Shown piece after piece: positions 25,629 through 34,963 of a stretch of DNA of 64,000 nt. This DNA comes from Bradyrhizobium symbiodeficiens (GTDB lineage Bacteria; Pseudomonadota; Alphaproteobacteria; Rhizobiales; Xanthobacteraceae): assembly GCF_002266465.3 (NCBI RefSeq), contig NZ_CP029427.2:2854501-2918500 (forward strand), written 5' to 3'. Positions within the stretch are counted from its first letter, which is position 1. Each line of letters begins with the position of its first letter. The position numbers were made by a program, and so were the translations under genes. The notes under the pieces are model-generated. The model saw only the letters and a list, made by a program, of their open reading frames with translations, searched no databases and was not told where the DNA came from.

Positions 25629-27317
25629 TCATCCGCTGTAGGTTGCCGCTACGATGATCGGTCCGAGGACCGTGAGCACCACGTTTCCGACCGCATATGG
25701 CACGGCGACGCCAAGGACCGGGGTCTGGCTCTCGGCCACTTCGCACGCTCCCGTCACCGCGGCATCGACAGTCATGGCGCCGGCCAGCGCGCCGCAGGTC
25801 ACGACCGGGTTCATGCGAAGCACGTGGAAGGCAAACAGGGTCGCCACGATCAGCGGCACGAGCGTGATGACGAGACCCATGCCGACCAGAAGCAGCCCGT
25901 GCGCCTGAATGGCGGCCCATGCCGCGGCGCCGTTGCCGAGCCCGATCGCCGCGATGAAGCCGCCGAGCCCGAGATCGCTCAGGGTTTGCTGCGCAGCCGG
26001 CGGCATCGCACCCATCGAGGGCTTGCGCGATCGCAGCCAGCCGCAGACGAGGCCCGCAATCAGCGCGCCACCGCCGCCGCCGAGCGTGAGCGCGACGCCG
26101 CCGATCCTGAAGCTGACGAGCCCTGCGAGCAGGCCGGCCGCAACGCCGGCAGCGAGAAAGGCGATGTCGGTGCGATCACCCGCGCGAAGGATCTGGCCGA
26201 TGGCCTTGGCGGCGCGCTCGATGTTGCGCGTGCTGCCGACGAGTGTCATGACGTCGCCGACATAGATCCGGGTGTCCGCGCTCAAGGGGACCTCGCGGCC
26301 CATGCGCGTGAGGGCGCGTAGAAAGACGCCCCGGGCGTCGGCGCCGACGCGCGCCGCGATCTCCTGGATCGAGCGGCCATGGAGATGGCGATTGTCCACG
26401 AGCACCTCCAGCACGTTGCCCGGGACGGCCTTCAGGATTTCGTCGGCGTCGATCTCGGTGCCGATGATGGGCCTGGCGGCGACGATGACTGCGGTCCGGC
26501 CGGCGATGACGATGTCGTCGCCCGCCTCGAGGATGGTTTCCAGATGCGGCTCGACGTCCGCGCCTTGGCGCACGATGCGCTCGACCACCGTGCGGCTTCC
26601 GATTTCCTCCTCGATCGACTTGACGGTGCGTCCGGCGCCCGCGGTCACGCGATAGGCGCGGGCCTGGAACTTGCGATAAGAGAGGTTCTCGGTTTTGGGC
26701 GGATCGCCACCGGCAAGCTCCGCCTCGAGCTTCTTTGCCTCGGCCTTGAGGTCGATCCCCATCAATTTCGGTGCGACGAAGGGGACGAACAGCAGCGTCA
26801 GGATATAGCCGAGCACGTAGGTCACGGCGTAGCCCGCCGCGATGTTCGCCTCCTGCTGGTTCAGCACATCCTTGGGCAGGCCGAGCTGGGCCAGTGCGCC
26901 TGACGCGGTCCCGATGACCGACGATTGCGTCAAGGCTCCGGCCGCGATCCCGGAAGCTGTGCCCGGATCGAGCCGGAAGCTGTGAGCAAACAGCAGGACG
27001 AGGATCAGACCGGTGCCGCCTATTACCAGCGCCACGGCGACCTGCGCGAGCGTGCGGATGCTCAGGGAGGCGAAGAACTCTGGTCCGGATCGGTAGCCGA
27101 TCGTGAACACGAACAGGCTGAACAGGATCACGCGCAACAAGGAGGGAAATGCGAAATGGCCGAGCTGTCCGAGCAGCACGGACACAATCAGGATGCAGGC
27201 GGTGGTCCCGACGGCGAAACCGCGGATCCGGGCTCGACCCAGGATCGTGCCGATCGCGACGGCCAGCAGCAGAAAGATTTCCGGAGCGGTGGAGATGATC
27301 CAGCTGACGGTATTCAT
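25629..27317 (-). CDS. AspT/YidE-type membrane transporter
   Basis: A 562-residue transporter with the AspT layout: N-terminal membrane helices, a central cytoplasmic part with two TrkA-C-like domains (SIEEEIGSRTVVERIVRQG and LHGRSIQEIAARVGADARGV), and C-terminal helices. The conserved GIAAGALTQSSVIGTASGAL and CGALAGAMTVDAAVTGACEV resemble the paired aspartate-alanine exchanger domains. The ATG at 27317 is chosen; earlier frames cross the FixK box. It heads an operon with the hydrolase and IalB genes and is a paralogue of the AspT at 32765. Confidence 0.83.
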   Translation of the reverse strand: MNTVSWIISTAPEIFLLLAVAIGTILGRARIRGFAVGTTACILIVSVLLGQLGHFAFPSLLRVILFSLFVFTIGYRSGPEFFASLSIRTLAQVAVALVIGGTGLILVLLFAHSFRLDPGTASGIAAGALTQSSVIGTASGALAQLGLPKDVLNQQEANIAAGYAVTYVLGYILTLLFVPFVAPKLMGIDLKAEAKKLEAELAGGDPPKTENLSYRKFQARAYRVTAGAGRTVKSIEEEIGSRTVVERIVRQGADVEPHLETILEAGDDIVIAGRTAVIVAARPIIGTEIDADEILKAVPGNVLEVLVDNRHLHGRSIQEIAARVGADARGVFLRALTRMGREVPLSADTRIYVGDVMTLVGSTRNIERAAKAIGQILRAGDRTDIAFLAAGVAAGLLAGLVSFRIGGVALTLGGGGGALIAGLVCGWLRSRKPSMGAMPPAAQQTLSDLGLGGFIAAIGLGNGAAAWAAIQAHGLLLVGMGLVITLVPLIVATLFAFHVLRMNPVVTCGALAGAMTVDAAVTGACEVAESQTPVLGVAVPYAVGNVVLTVLGPIIVAATYSG

Positions 27318-27372
27318 GTCGTATCTCCCCCAGCGCTTTGCCGTGATCTCAGTCGGGAAATCGCGGGGTTGC

Positions 27373-27386
27373 TTGATCCAGATCAA
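27373..27386. promoter_or_regulatory. FixK/Fnr box, perfect, divergent promoter
   Basis: TTGATCCAGATCAA matches TTGAT-N4-ATCAA exactly. It lies 56 bp from the AspT-like start on one side and 66 bp from the DUF1275 start on the other, so it could serve both operons. Confidence 0.82.
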
Positions 27387-27452
27387 GCCCTGCGAGCGGC
27401 AAGGCATCGCCTATCGAACGATGCAGAATTCGCGACAGCCGGCATCGTCAAC

Positions 27453-28133
27453 ATGAGTGCTCTCGACCTCGCAGCCGGCGCGATCCGCCGCGACGAAACG
27501 GTGGAGATCGTTCTGCTGCTTGCCTTCGCGGGCGGTTATATCGACGCCTATACCTGGATCATCCACGGCGTGATGGCGAATGCCCAGACGGCCAACCTGA
27601 TCTTCCTCTGGGTTTATGCGACGGCCGGCGACTGGGCCAAGGCGTTTCACTTCGTGCCGCCGCTTCTCGCCTTTGCGGCGGGTATCGTGATTGCCGCATG
27701 GCTGCGCCGCGTCGCGGGCGAACGGGCCAGCGCAATCAGCACCCTGCTCGAGATATTGCTGCTGATCGCGATCGGTATCCTGCACAACAGGATGCCGGAT
27801 CTGGCCGGAACGCTCGGCATCTCGTTCGTCGCGGCGATGCAGACCGCGATTTTCATCAAGGTCGAGGGTGTTGCTTGCAGCACGGCGATGATCACGGGCA
27901 ACCTGCGCCAGGCGATCGAGATGGCCTTTGTGGCCGCCGCCGGAGGTGCGCCGCTCGGCACGCTGCGCCGTTCGGGCATTTTCTTCGCCTTGTGTGCCGT
28001 GTTCGGCCTGGGCGCCGCGATGGGCGCCTTCGCCACCAAGGCTATTCCGGACCTCGCGCTCGGCCTTCCCGTGGTCGCACTGTTGGTCGTCTTGCTGCGC
28101 TGCGAAGCCTCGTATCAGAAGGTCGTCCAATGA
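27453..28133 (+). CDS. DUF1275 (YoaK-like) membrane protein
   Basis: A 226-residue polytopic inner-membrane protein. LLAFAGGYIDAYTWIIHGVM near residue 22, with NAQTANLIF, is the family signature, as is MQTAIFIKVEGVACSTAMIT with the TGNL that follows. Its function is unknown. Its stop overlaps the SulP start as ATGA, so the two proteins are made together. Confidence 0.82.
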   Translation: MSALDLAAGAIRRDETVEIVLLLAFAGGYIDAYTWIIHGVMANAQTANLIFLWVYATAGDWAKAFHFVPPLLAFAAGIVIAAWLRRVAGERASAISTLLEILLLIAIGILHNRMPDLAGTLGISFVAAMQTAIFIKVEGVACSTAMITGNLRQAIEMAFVAAAGGAPLGTLRRSGIFFALCAVFGLGAAMGAFATKAIPDLALGLPVVALLVVLLRCEASYQKVVQ

Positions 28134-29833
28134 GTGCGCCGTCCGAGCCTGGATGGATACGGTTCTTCCCGCCGGCCGGCTGGCTTGGCGCCTACCAGCG
28201 AGAGTGGTTTCCCTCCGACGCCGTCGCCGGCGTCACGCTGGCGGCTTACGCCATCCCGGTCTCGCTGGCCTATGCCGCGCTGGCTGGCCTGCCTCCTCAG
28301 ATCGGGGTTTACGGCTATATGCTCGGCGGCCTCGGCTACGCGTTGTTGGGGGCGTCGCGGCAACTTGCGATCGGGCCGACTTCGGCGATCTCCCTGATGA
28401 TTGCAGGCACTGTCGGTGTGCTGGCCGGAGGAGATGCGATACGTTATGCGCAGATTGCGAGCCTTGCCGCCTTTGCAGTGGCAGTGCTGTGCTTCATCGC
28501 GTGGTTGTTCAAGCTGAGCGTGCTGGTCCGCCTCGTCAGCGACAGCATCCTGGTCGGCTTCAAGGCCGGTGCCGGGCTCACGATCATCGCAAGCCAGCTG
28601 CCGAGTCTGCTCGGCGTCGCCGGCGGCGGCCACAACTTCTTCGACCGGGCGATCAGGCTGCTCGGCCAGATCAGTGCCATCAACCCGCTCGTGCTCGCCG
28701 TCGGCGCTGTCGCACTCTTGCTGCTCCTGTTTGGCGAGCGGCTCTTTCCGGGGAAGCCGGTGGGTATCACGATCGTCGCATTGGCGATCGCGACAGCGAC
28801 GCTGCTCGGCCTTCCGGCCCTCGGTGTGCCCGTCACCGGGAAGATACCGCAGGGGCTGCCGGCGTTGGGGATACCAACCTTTGGCCTGCTGGAGTTCGAC
28901 GAATTGTTTCCGCTCGCCGCAGGATGCATGCTGCTGGCCTACATCGAGGGCGTTTCGGCCGCCCGCAGCTTCGCCGCCAAGCACGGCTATTCCCTCGATG
29001 TCCGGCAGGAGTTTTTGGGACTGGGAGCCGCGAACCTCGCGGCGGCGCTCGGGCATGGTTACCCGGTCGCCGGCGGCCTGTCGCAATCTGCGGTCAATGA
29101 CAGCGCTGGCGCGCGGACGCCGCTGGCACTGGTGATCTGCTCCGTGACGCTCGGGCTGTGCCTTCTGTTCTTCACGGGGCTGCTCACCAATCTGCCCAAG
29201 GCGGTGCTTGCGGCCATCGTCTTCGCCGCCGTCTACAAGCTCGTCGATGTCCGTGCGCTCTTGCGGATGTGGCGGGTCAGCCGTATCGATTTCTATGCAG
29301 CGGGGATCGCCTTGATCGCCGTGTTGCTGCTCGGGATCCTCCAGGGCGTTCTGCTGGCTTCGATCGCATCGATCCTGTTGCTGTTGGCACGGGCCTCACA
29401 GCCGCACGTCGCCTTCCTCGGCCGCTTGCCCGGCAGCGGCCGTTATTCGGACAGTGCGAGGCACGAGGGTGTGGAGCCTCTGGCCGGAATCATCGCCTTC
29501 CGGCCTGAAGCCTCGCTGCTCTATATCAACGTGGAAACGATTTTGGACAGGGTGCTGGCTGCGCTCGGGACGTCGCCGGGCATTCGGCTGGTGGTCTGCG
29601 ACCTCTCGGCCTCGCCCTATATCGATCTCGCCGGCGCGGGCATGTTGCACGACCTTCATGACGAGCTTGCCTCGCGAAAGGTCACTTTCTGCATCGTCGG
29701 GGCGCATGCGCAGCTCCGCGATCTCCTGCATGCCGAAGGGCTCGCGAACAAGACTGATAGCGCCCAATGGCTGCGCTCGCTCGACAGCGTCCTCGGTGAC
29801 GAGCCGACCGTCACGGCGCAGCGAACGGCCTGA
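28130..29833 (+). CDS. SulP-family anion transporter with STAS domain
   Basis: A 567-residue inner-membrane transporter. The SulP N-terminus (FPSDAVAGVTLAAYAIPVSL, then AYAALAGLPPQIGVYG) and ASRQLAIGPTSAISLMIAGT are typical of sulfate/bicarbonate/dicarboxylate carriers. A C-terminal STAS domain begins near residue 450 (IIAFRPEASLLYINVETILD, then YIDLAGAGMLHDL). The anion cannot be read from sequence; bicarbonate or C4-dicarboxylate are as likely as sulfate given the FixK context. Confidence 0.88.
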   Translation: MSAPSEPGWIRFFPPAGWLGAYQREWFPSDAVAGVTLAAYAIPVSLAYAALAGLPPQIGVYGYMLGGLGYALLGASRQLAIGPTSAISLMIAGTVGVLAGGDAIRYAQIASLAAFAVAVLCFIAWLFKLSVLVRLVSDSILVGFKAGAGLTIIASQLPSLLGVAGGGHNFFDRAIRLLGQISAINPLVLAVGAVALLLLLFGERLFPGKPVGITIVALAIATATLLGLPALGVPVTGKIPQGLPALGIPTFGLLEFDELFPLAAGCMLLAYIEGVSAARSFAAKHGYSLDVRQEFLGLGAANLAAALGHGYPVAGGLSQSAVNDSAGARTPLALVICSVTLGLCLLFFTGLLTNLPKAVLAAIVFAAVYKLVDVRALLRMWRVSRIDFYAAGIALIAVLLLGILQGVLLASIASILLLLARASQPHVAFLGRLPGSGRYSDSARHEGVEPLAGIIAFRPEASLLYINVETILDRVLAALGTSPGIRLVVCDLSASPYIDLAGAGMLHDLHDELASRKVTFCIVGAHAQLRDLLHAEGLANKTDSAQWLRSLDSVLGDEPTVTAQRTA

Positions 29834-29897
29834 CGGGCTCGTGTTGCAATGCGAGCGACGGTCTCGGCCGCCGGCTTGCTTAGGATGCGTCCGACCG

Positions 29898-29911
29898 TTG
29901 ACTTGGATCAA
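29898..29911 (+). promoter_or_regulatory. FixK/Fnr box, one mismatch
   Basis: TTGACTTGGATCAA fits TTGAT-N4-ATCAA with one change. It lies 86 bp before the decarboxylase start, as expected for a class II activator site near -41. Confidence 0.72.
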
Positions 29912-29997
29912 TGGAGTGGTCGGCGCCGAACTCACGATGACGCATCATTCTTGTCCCAAGAGACCATCAAGGGACCGCCGAGGATCGGGAGAAACAC

Positions 29998-32751
29998 ATG
30001 TCCAAGGACGCCAAGCCGGCGCATAAGCGCATCGATCAGTTCTTCTCCGGTCCCGGCAGCCGTGCGGACGAATGGCGCGACCTCGTGGAGGCCGCAAAGG
30101 TCTGGGCTCGTGTGGGCAATCGCGCGGTCTACGATGCGGCCCTGGCCGAACTCTCGGTGACTGAGGAGTTCTACGGCTATCCCGGCCTGCATCTGATGGC
30201 GGCATTGCGGGAGGCCGCGTCCGCAAGCGATGGGGCAACGTCGTTGGCCCTTGCGACGCGGATTACTCAGGCACTGGCGACCCGATCTTTCCGTCAGCAT
30301 GCCGGCGACTGGAGCGCGACGGATGATGGTAATGGCGAGGCGCTCGAGCTGGTGCCACCGATGTTCAGTGCGCACACGGCACGCCGCCCCTATTTCGAAA
30401 CCCTGATCGTGACCGGCGTGTCGTCAAGTCAGTGGCCCGCGCTCGCCGCCGAATGGCGCAAGTTGCGGCGTCCGATCGATGGCTTCATCTATGAGCCCGT
30501 CATCGTCGGCAGCCTGGAAGACGCATTCTGCGCGACCATGCTCAATCCCAATATCGCGGCCGTCATCATCAACGAAGGCTTCGGGCTGCGCTCCCGCCAC
30601 AACGCACCCGTGCTGCGCTCGATCACGGCTTCGGCCGGCCTCAACGACGAGTCCGACGCCTCTGCGCTCCGGCTCGCCCAGATCATCAAGCGCGTCCGTC
30701 CCGAACTCGATCTCTACATGATCTCGAACCGCGACGTCGAGGAGTTGGCTGGAAATCCCGAAGCCAACGTCGTTCGCCGTATCTTCTACTCCGTCGAGGA
30801 GCTCCTCGAGCTGCATCTGTCCATTCTCGAAGGAATTCAGGATCGCTACGACACCCCGTTCTTCGACAATCTGAAGAAATACGCCCAGCGTCCGATCGGC
30901 ACGTTCCATGCGTTGCCGATCGCCCGCGGAAAGTCGATCTTCAAGTCCGACTGGATCCGCGACATGGGCGAATTCTACGGACCGAACCTGTTCCTGGCCG
31001 AGAGCAGCGCCACCACGGGCGGCCTCGACAGCATGCTGGAGCCGACCGGCAACATCAAGAAGGCGCAGGAGAAGGCGGCAAGGGCACTCGGCGCCGATCG
31101 GGTCTTCTTCGTCACCAACGGCACCTCGACATCGAACAAGATGGCGGTCCAGGCGCTGCTCGCGCCGGGCGACATCGCGATCGTCGATCGCAACTGCCAC
31201 AAGTCGCACCACTACGGAATGGTTCTGGCCGGTGCGCAGCCGCTTTATGTCGAAGCCTTCCCGATGACGGAATACTCGATGTACGGCGCAGTTCCGCTGA
31301 AGACGATCAAGCAGGCTCTGCTCGGCGCCAAGGCCGACGGCCGGCTCGACCGCGTCAAGATGGTCGACCTCACCAACTGCACCTTCGACGGCCACATCTA
31401 CAACACCCGCCGGGTGATGGAAGAATGTCTCGCGATCAAGCCGGATCTGATCTTCCTGTGGGACGAAGCCTGGTTCGGCTTCGCGCGCTTCTCGCCGTTC
31501 CTGCGACGCCGCACGGCCATGGGCGCTGCCAACGACATCGAGGTGTGGATGCACGATCCGAAGTCGATCGCGGCCTATGAGAAGCAGCAGGCCGAACTCG
31601 GCAAGAATCCGTCGGACGAGTTGCTGCTCAAGACCCGGCTCATTCCCGATCCCAGGCAGATCCGTCTGCGCGTCTACCAGACCAATTCGACCCACAAGTC
31701 GATGTCGGCGATCCGGCAGGGATCTATGCTCTCGGTCAAGGACGTCGAATTCCACACGGTCGAGCAGCAGTTCAAGGAAGCCGTATTCACCCACGCGTCC
31801 ACCAGCCCGAACCAGCAACTGATCGCCAGCCTCGATATCTCGCGGCGGCAGATGGAGCTGGAGGGGTATGGCCTCGTCGCCAATGCCATCGAGATTGCGT
31901 TTGCCATACGCAACGCGGTCAACAACAATCCGTTGATCTCAAGATACTTCCGCATACTCGGCGCCGACGCCATGGTGCCGGCGCAGTATCGCCAGAGCGG
32001 CTTCACCGACTATCTCGCGGCCGGCGTGAACTGGGCAAATACGCTCAAGAGCCTGGACGAGGACGAGTTCTGCCTCGATCCGACCCGCATGACGCTGGTG
32101 TGCGGCACGGCCGGTTTCGACGGCACGCAGTTCAAGGGCATCCTGGCCAACGAGTACAATATCCAGGTCAACAAGACCTCGCGCAACTCGGTCCTGGTCC
32201 AATCCAACATCAATAACACCCGAAGCGACGTCGCGCATCTCATCCGCGTCCTCGCCGAGATCGCGGGTGAAGTCGACCGCGGGCTGACGCAGGGCGGCGC
32301 CAATGCCAAAAAGACGTTCGAGGCCCGGGTCAAGAGCCTGATGACCGACGTGCCCGACCTGCCGAACTTCTCGCATTTCCACCCGAGCTTCCGCGGCGAT
32401 GCCGGTGCAAAGACCAACGAAGGCGATATCCGCACCGGCTTCTATGCGGCTTATGACGCCGCGGGTTGCGAACATATCCGCCTCGACGATCCCGAGATCG
32501 ATCGCCGGCTGAAGGCTGGTCCCGAGCTTGTCTCGGCCAATTTCGTCATCCCGTATCCGCCGGGCTTCCCGATCATGGTGCCGGGACAGGTTATCACCCA
32601 GGAGACCATCGACTTCATGCGCAAGCTCGATGTGAAGGAAATCCACGGCTACGACGCCAAGGAAGGGCTGAAGCTCGTACGTGCCGAAGCCTTGGCGAAG
32701 ATCGGCCGGCCCAAGCCCGGCGCCACGCCGAAGCTGAAGGCCGCATCATAA
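29998..32751 (+). CDS. PLP-dependent Orn/Lys/Arg-type decarboxylase
   Basis: A 917-residue fold-type-I PLP decarboxylase. PLP-binding K567 lies in NSTHKSMSAIRQGSML. Other features are ESSATTGGLDSMLEPTG, FVTNGTSTSNKMAVQALLAP, NCHKSHHYGM and FLWDEAWFGFARFSP, all typical of inducible arginine/lysine/ornithine decarboxylases. The C-terminal domain ends with PPGFPIMVPGQVI. It is about 150-200 residues longer than E. coli CadA or AdiA, mostly through an N-terminal extension of about 130 residues before the wing domain. The substrate is not determinable. The next gene, 13 bp away, is an AspT antiporter, so a decarboxylation/exchange cycle that consumes protons is likely. Confidence 0.87.
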   Translation: MSKDAKPAHKRIDQFFSGPGSRADEWRDLVEAAKVWARVGNRAVYDAALAELSVTEEFYGYPGLHLMAALREAASASDGATSLALATRITQALATRSFRQHAGDWSATDDGNGEALELVPPMFSAHTARRPYFETLIVTGVSSSQWPALAAEWRKLRRPIDGFIYEPVIVGSLEDAFCATMLNPNIAAVIINEGFGLRSRHNAPVLRSITASAGLNDESDASALRLAQIIKRVRPELDLYMISNRDVEELAGNPEANVVRRIFYSVEELLELHLSILEGIQDRYDTPFFDNLKKYAQRPIGTFHALPIARGKSIFKSDWIRDMGEFYGPNLFLAESSATTGGLDSMLEPTGNIKKAQEKAARALGADRVFFVTNGTSTSNKMAVQALLAPGDIAIVDRNCHKSHHYGMVLAGAQPLYVEAFPMTEYSMYGAVPLKTIKQALLGAKADGRLDRVKMVDLTNCTFDGHIYNTRRVMEECLAIKPDLIFLWDEAWFGFARFSPFLRRRTAMGAANDIEVWMHDPKSIAAYEKQQAELGKNPSDELLLKTRLIPDPRQIRLRVYQTNSTHKSMSAIRQGSMLSVKDVEFHTVEQQFKEAVFTHASTSPNQQLIASLDISRRQMELEGYGLVANAIEIAFAIRNAVNNNPLISRYFRILGADAMVPAQYRQSGFTDYLAAGVNWANTLKSLDEDEFCLDPTRMTLVCGTAGFDGTQFKGILANEYNIQVNKTSRNSVLVQSNINNTRSDVAHLIRVLAEIAGEVDRGLTQGGANAKKTFEARVKSLMTDVPDLPNFSHFHPSFRGDAGAKTNEGDIRTGFYAAYDAAGCEHIRLDDPEIDRRLKAGPELVSANFVIPYPPGFPIMVPGQVITQETIDFMRKLDVKEIHGYDAKEGLKLVRAEALAKIGRPKPGATPKLKAAS

Positions 32752-32764
32752 ATAGGGGACGATC

Positions 32765-34465
32765 ATGCAGGGCTTTTTCACGTTCTTGCAGCAGAATCCA
32801 TATCTGCTGCTGTTCTTCGTCGTTGGCCTTGCCGTCTGGATCGGACGAGCCAGCATCAAGGGCTATGGCCTCGGCATGGTCGCCGGCGCCATCGTGGTCG
32901 GCGCCGGCTTGGCGGTGTGGTCCTCAAGCTACGGCGTGAAGCTCGAGCTCAACAATTTCGCCAAGAGCCTGTTCTACTACCTCTTCATGTATGGCGTAGG
33001 TTTGCGCGTCGGGCCGTCCTTCATCAACAGTCTGAAGGGCGACGGCATCAAATTCGTGTTCCTGGCGATGGTGTCGAGTATCCTCGGTCTCGCGCTCGTT
33101 GTCATCTTTGCAAAGCTCTTCGACCTCCCGACCGGCGCCGCCGGCGGCATGCTGGCGGGTTCGCAGACCATGTCAGCCGCGATCGGCTCGGCCGAGCAGG
33201 CCATTACCTCAGGTGTCGTGAAGCTTCCCGCAGGGATGAAAGCCGAAGACGCGACCGGCATGATCGCACTGTCCTATGGCATCACCTATATCTGGGGCAC
33301 CGTCGGCATCATCCTGATCTGCAAGTACCTGCCGCGCTGGTGGGGTGTCGACGCGAAAGCGGCGGCGAAGCAGTATGAGAAGGAATTCGGCGTCAAGGAT
33401 CTCGAAGGCGGCGGGCTGACTGGTTATCGACAGTTCGGCTTGCGCGCCTACCGGCTCGAAAATCCGGCCCAGGTCGGCATGAGCATCGCCAAATTCCGCT
33501 CGATCCATCCGGAATACCGGATCGTCAACGTGGCGCGTGGCGGCGAGCCTCAGGGAGCCGATCCCGAGTTCGTGCTGCTAAAGGGCGACGTCGTTGCGCT
33601 TGGCGGTGCAACCGAGCACCTGACCGACAAGATGGGCTTGATCGGCCCCGAAGTTGCCGACGCCACGGCGCTCGGCATTCCCATGGACCAGGCGGACATC
33701 CTCGTCACCAACAAGGAGATGGTTGGACGGACCTTCGAATCCTTCCGCGAGACGGCGATTGCTGGCCAGTTGCAGGTCACCAAGGTCGAGCGTGGTGGTG
33801 TGCCGCTTGCCGCGGGTCTCAAGACCGAATTGCAGCGGATGGACATAGTCTCGGTGGTCGGCCTCAAGTCGGCCGTCAACGAGCTCGGCGAGATGTGGGG
33901 ACGCATTGCGCGGACCAATACGTCGACGGACTTGTTGACACTCGCCGTGGGCATGATCATCGGTTTCCTGATCGGGATGATCGAATTTCCGGCCTTCGGC
34001 GCCAAGATCGGCCTCGGCAATGCCGGCGGATTGCTGCTGTCAGGCGTGATCGTCTCATCGCTGGTCTCCCGGCTGCGTTTCTTCGGCAATACGCCAAACG
34101 CGGCGCGCAACGTGCTGGAGGATCTCGGTCTCGTGGTCTTCGTCGCCATCGTCGGAGTCAATGCCGGCGCCGGATTATTGGCACAGCTCACGGGTGCGGT
34201 CGCGCTGAAGATTTTCATCGCAGGCTTCATCGCGTGCACGATCCCCCCGTTCATCGTCTGGGCGATCGGCTTTCACGTCTTCAAGATCAATCCGGCTGTG
34301 TTGATGGGCGGCGTTGCCGGTGCGCGGTCTCATTCCGGTCCGTGCCGCGAGGCCGCGGTGGAAATCCAGAGCTCCGTGCCCTGGATCGGGTTCCCGGTCG
34401 GCTACGCCGTGTCGGGCATCCTGCTCACCGTGTTCGGCTACTTCGCAATGATTCTTGCACAATGA
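32765..34465 (+). CDS. aspT: Aspartate:alanine antiporter family transporter
   Basis: A 566-residue AspT-type transporter with two hydrophobic halves. The N-terminal half has YLFMYGVGLRVGPSFINSLK and AGGMLAGSQTMSAAIGSAEQ; the C-terminal half has VLMGGVAGARSHSGPCREAA. Between them are TrkA-C-like cytoplasmic domains (residues about 210-380). AspT of Tetragenococcus exchanges aspartate for alanine and with a decarboxylase generates proton-motive force. Pairing with an Orn/Lys/Arg-type decarboxylase instead of aspartate decarboxylase makes the exchanged pair uncertain. The stop overlaps an ATG at 34462 for the next gene. Confidence 0.87.
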   Translation: MQGFFTFLQQNPYLLLFFVVGLAVWIGRASIKGYGLGMVAGAIVVGAGLAVWSSSYGVKLELNNFAKSLFYYLFMYGVGLRVGPSFINSLKGDGIKFVFLAMVSSILGLALVVIFAKLFDLPTGAAGGMLAGSQTMSAAIGSAEQAITSGVVKLPAGMKAEDATGMIALSYGITYIWGTVGIILICKYLPRWWGVDAKAAAKQYEKEFGVKDLEGGGLTGYRQFGLRAYRLENPAQVGMSIAKFRSIHPEYRIVNVARGGEPQGADPEFVLLKGDVVALGGATEHLTDKMGLIGPEVADATALGIPMDQADILVTNKEMVGRTFESFRETAIAGQLQVTKVERGGVPLAAGLKTELQRMDIVSVVGLKSAVNELGEMWGRIARTNTSTDLLTLAVGMIIGFLIGMIEFPAFGAKIGLGNAGGLLLSGVIVSSLVSRLRFFGNTPNAARNVLEDLGLVVFVAIVGVNAGAGLLAQLTGAVALKIFIAGFIACTIPPFIVWAIGFHVFKINPAVLMGGVAGARSHSGPCREAAVEIQSSVPWIGFPVGYAVSGILLTVFGYFAMILAQ

Positions 34466-34485
34466 TCAAGAAAGGGAAGAAAGTC

Positions 34486-34920
34486 ATGAAGAAACTTGCC
34501 GCCGGCGCCGCCCTGCTTGCCTCGATTGCGGCCCTGACCGGTCTCAGCACGCCGTTGCGTGCCGAGACGGGCGAGGTCGCCGTCGTCTTCACCAAGGGCG
34601 GCTTCATCGTCGGTGTCGGTGGCGGCGAGGGTGTTCTGCTCCTCAGGGGCAAGAAATATCCCTTCACCGTCTCCGGCATGAGCGTCGGCCTCACGGTCGG
34701 GGCGTCGACCTCGAAGTTCGTCGGCCGCGCCCTCAATCTGAAAGGGCCGGCCTCCATCGAAGGCTCTTATGCGGTGGGTGGAGCGGGCGGAGCCGTCGCC
34801 GCAGGCGCCGGTGCCGTTCAGTTGCAGAACGGCAACGGCGTGATCCTTCAGCTCAGTGGTCCGAGAGTCGGCGCGGAAGTATCGGCGGCGGTGGGTGGCG
34901 TCACCATCCGCCTGAAATAG
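34486..34920 (+). CDS. Small exported protein, EipA/YSC84-like pattern
   Basis: A 144-residue protein with a signal peptide (KKLAAGAALLASIAALTGLS) and a glycine-rich beta region: FTKGGFIVGVGGGEGVLLLR, then GKKYPFTVSGMSVGLTVGAS, ending GPRVGAEVSAAVGGVTIRLK. The same layout recurs in the protein at 42796, so they are paralogues. The C-terminal pattern is reminiscent of EipA (DUF1134) and YSC84 proteins, but this is a weak resemblance. The ATG at 34486 follows AAAGGGAAG; an ATG at 34462 in frame is possible. It is the third gene of the decarboxylase/antiporter operon. Confidence 0.7.
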   Translation: MKKLAAGAALLASIAALTGLSTPLRAETGEVAVVFTKGGFIVGVGGGEGVLLLRGKKYPFTVSGMSVGLTVGASTSKFVGRALNLKGPASIEGSYAVGGAGGAVAAGAGAVQLQNGNGVILQLSGPRVGAEVSAAVGGVTIRLK

Positions 34921-34928
34921 ACCCCAAC

Positions 34929-34959
34929 GGTTGGGCCGCCATCAACGCGCGGCCCAACC
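34929..34959. terminator. Bidirectional hairpin between convergent genes
   Basis: GGTTGGGCCGC (34929-34939) and GCGGCCCAACC (34949-34959) form a perfect 11-bp stem with a nine-base loop. It sits between the stop codons of the convergent exported-protein gene (34920) and the polyphosphate kinase gene (34964). There is no T-run, so termination strength is uncertain. Confidence 0.6.
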
Positions 34960-34963
34960 CTGC

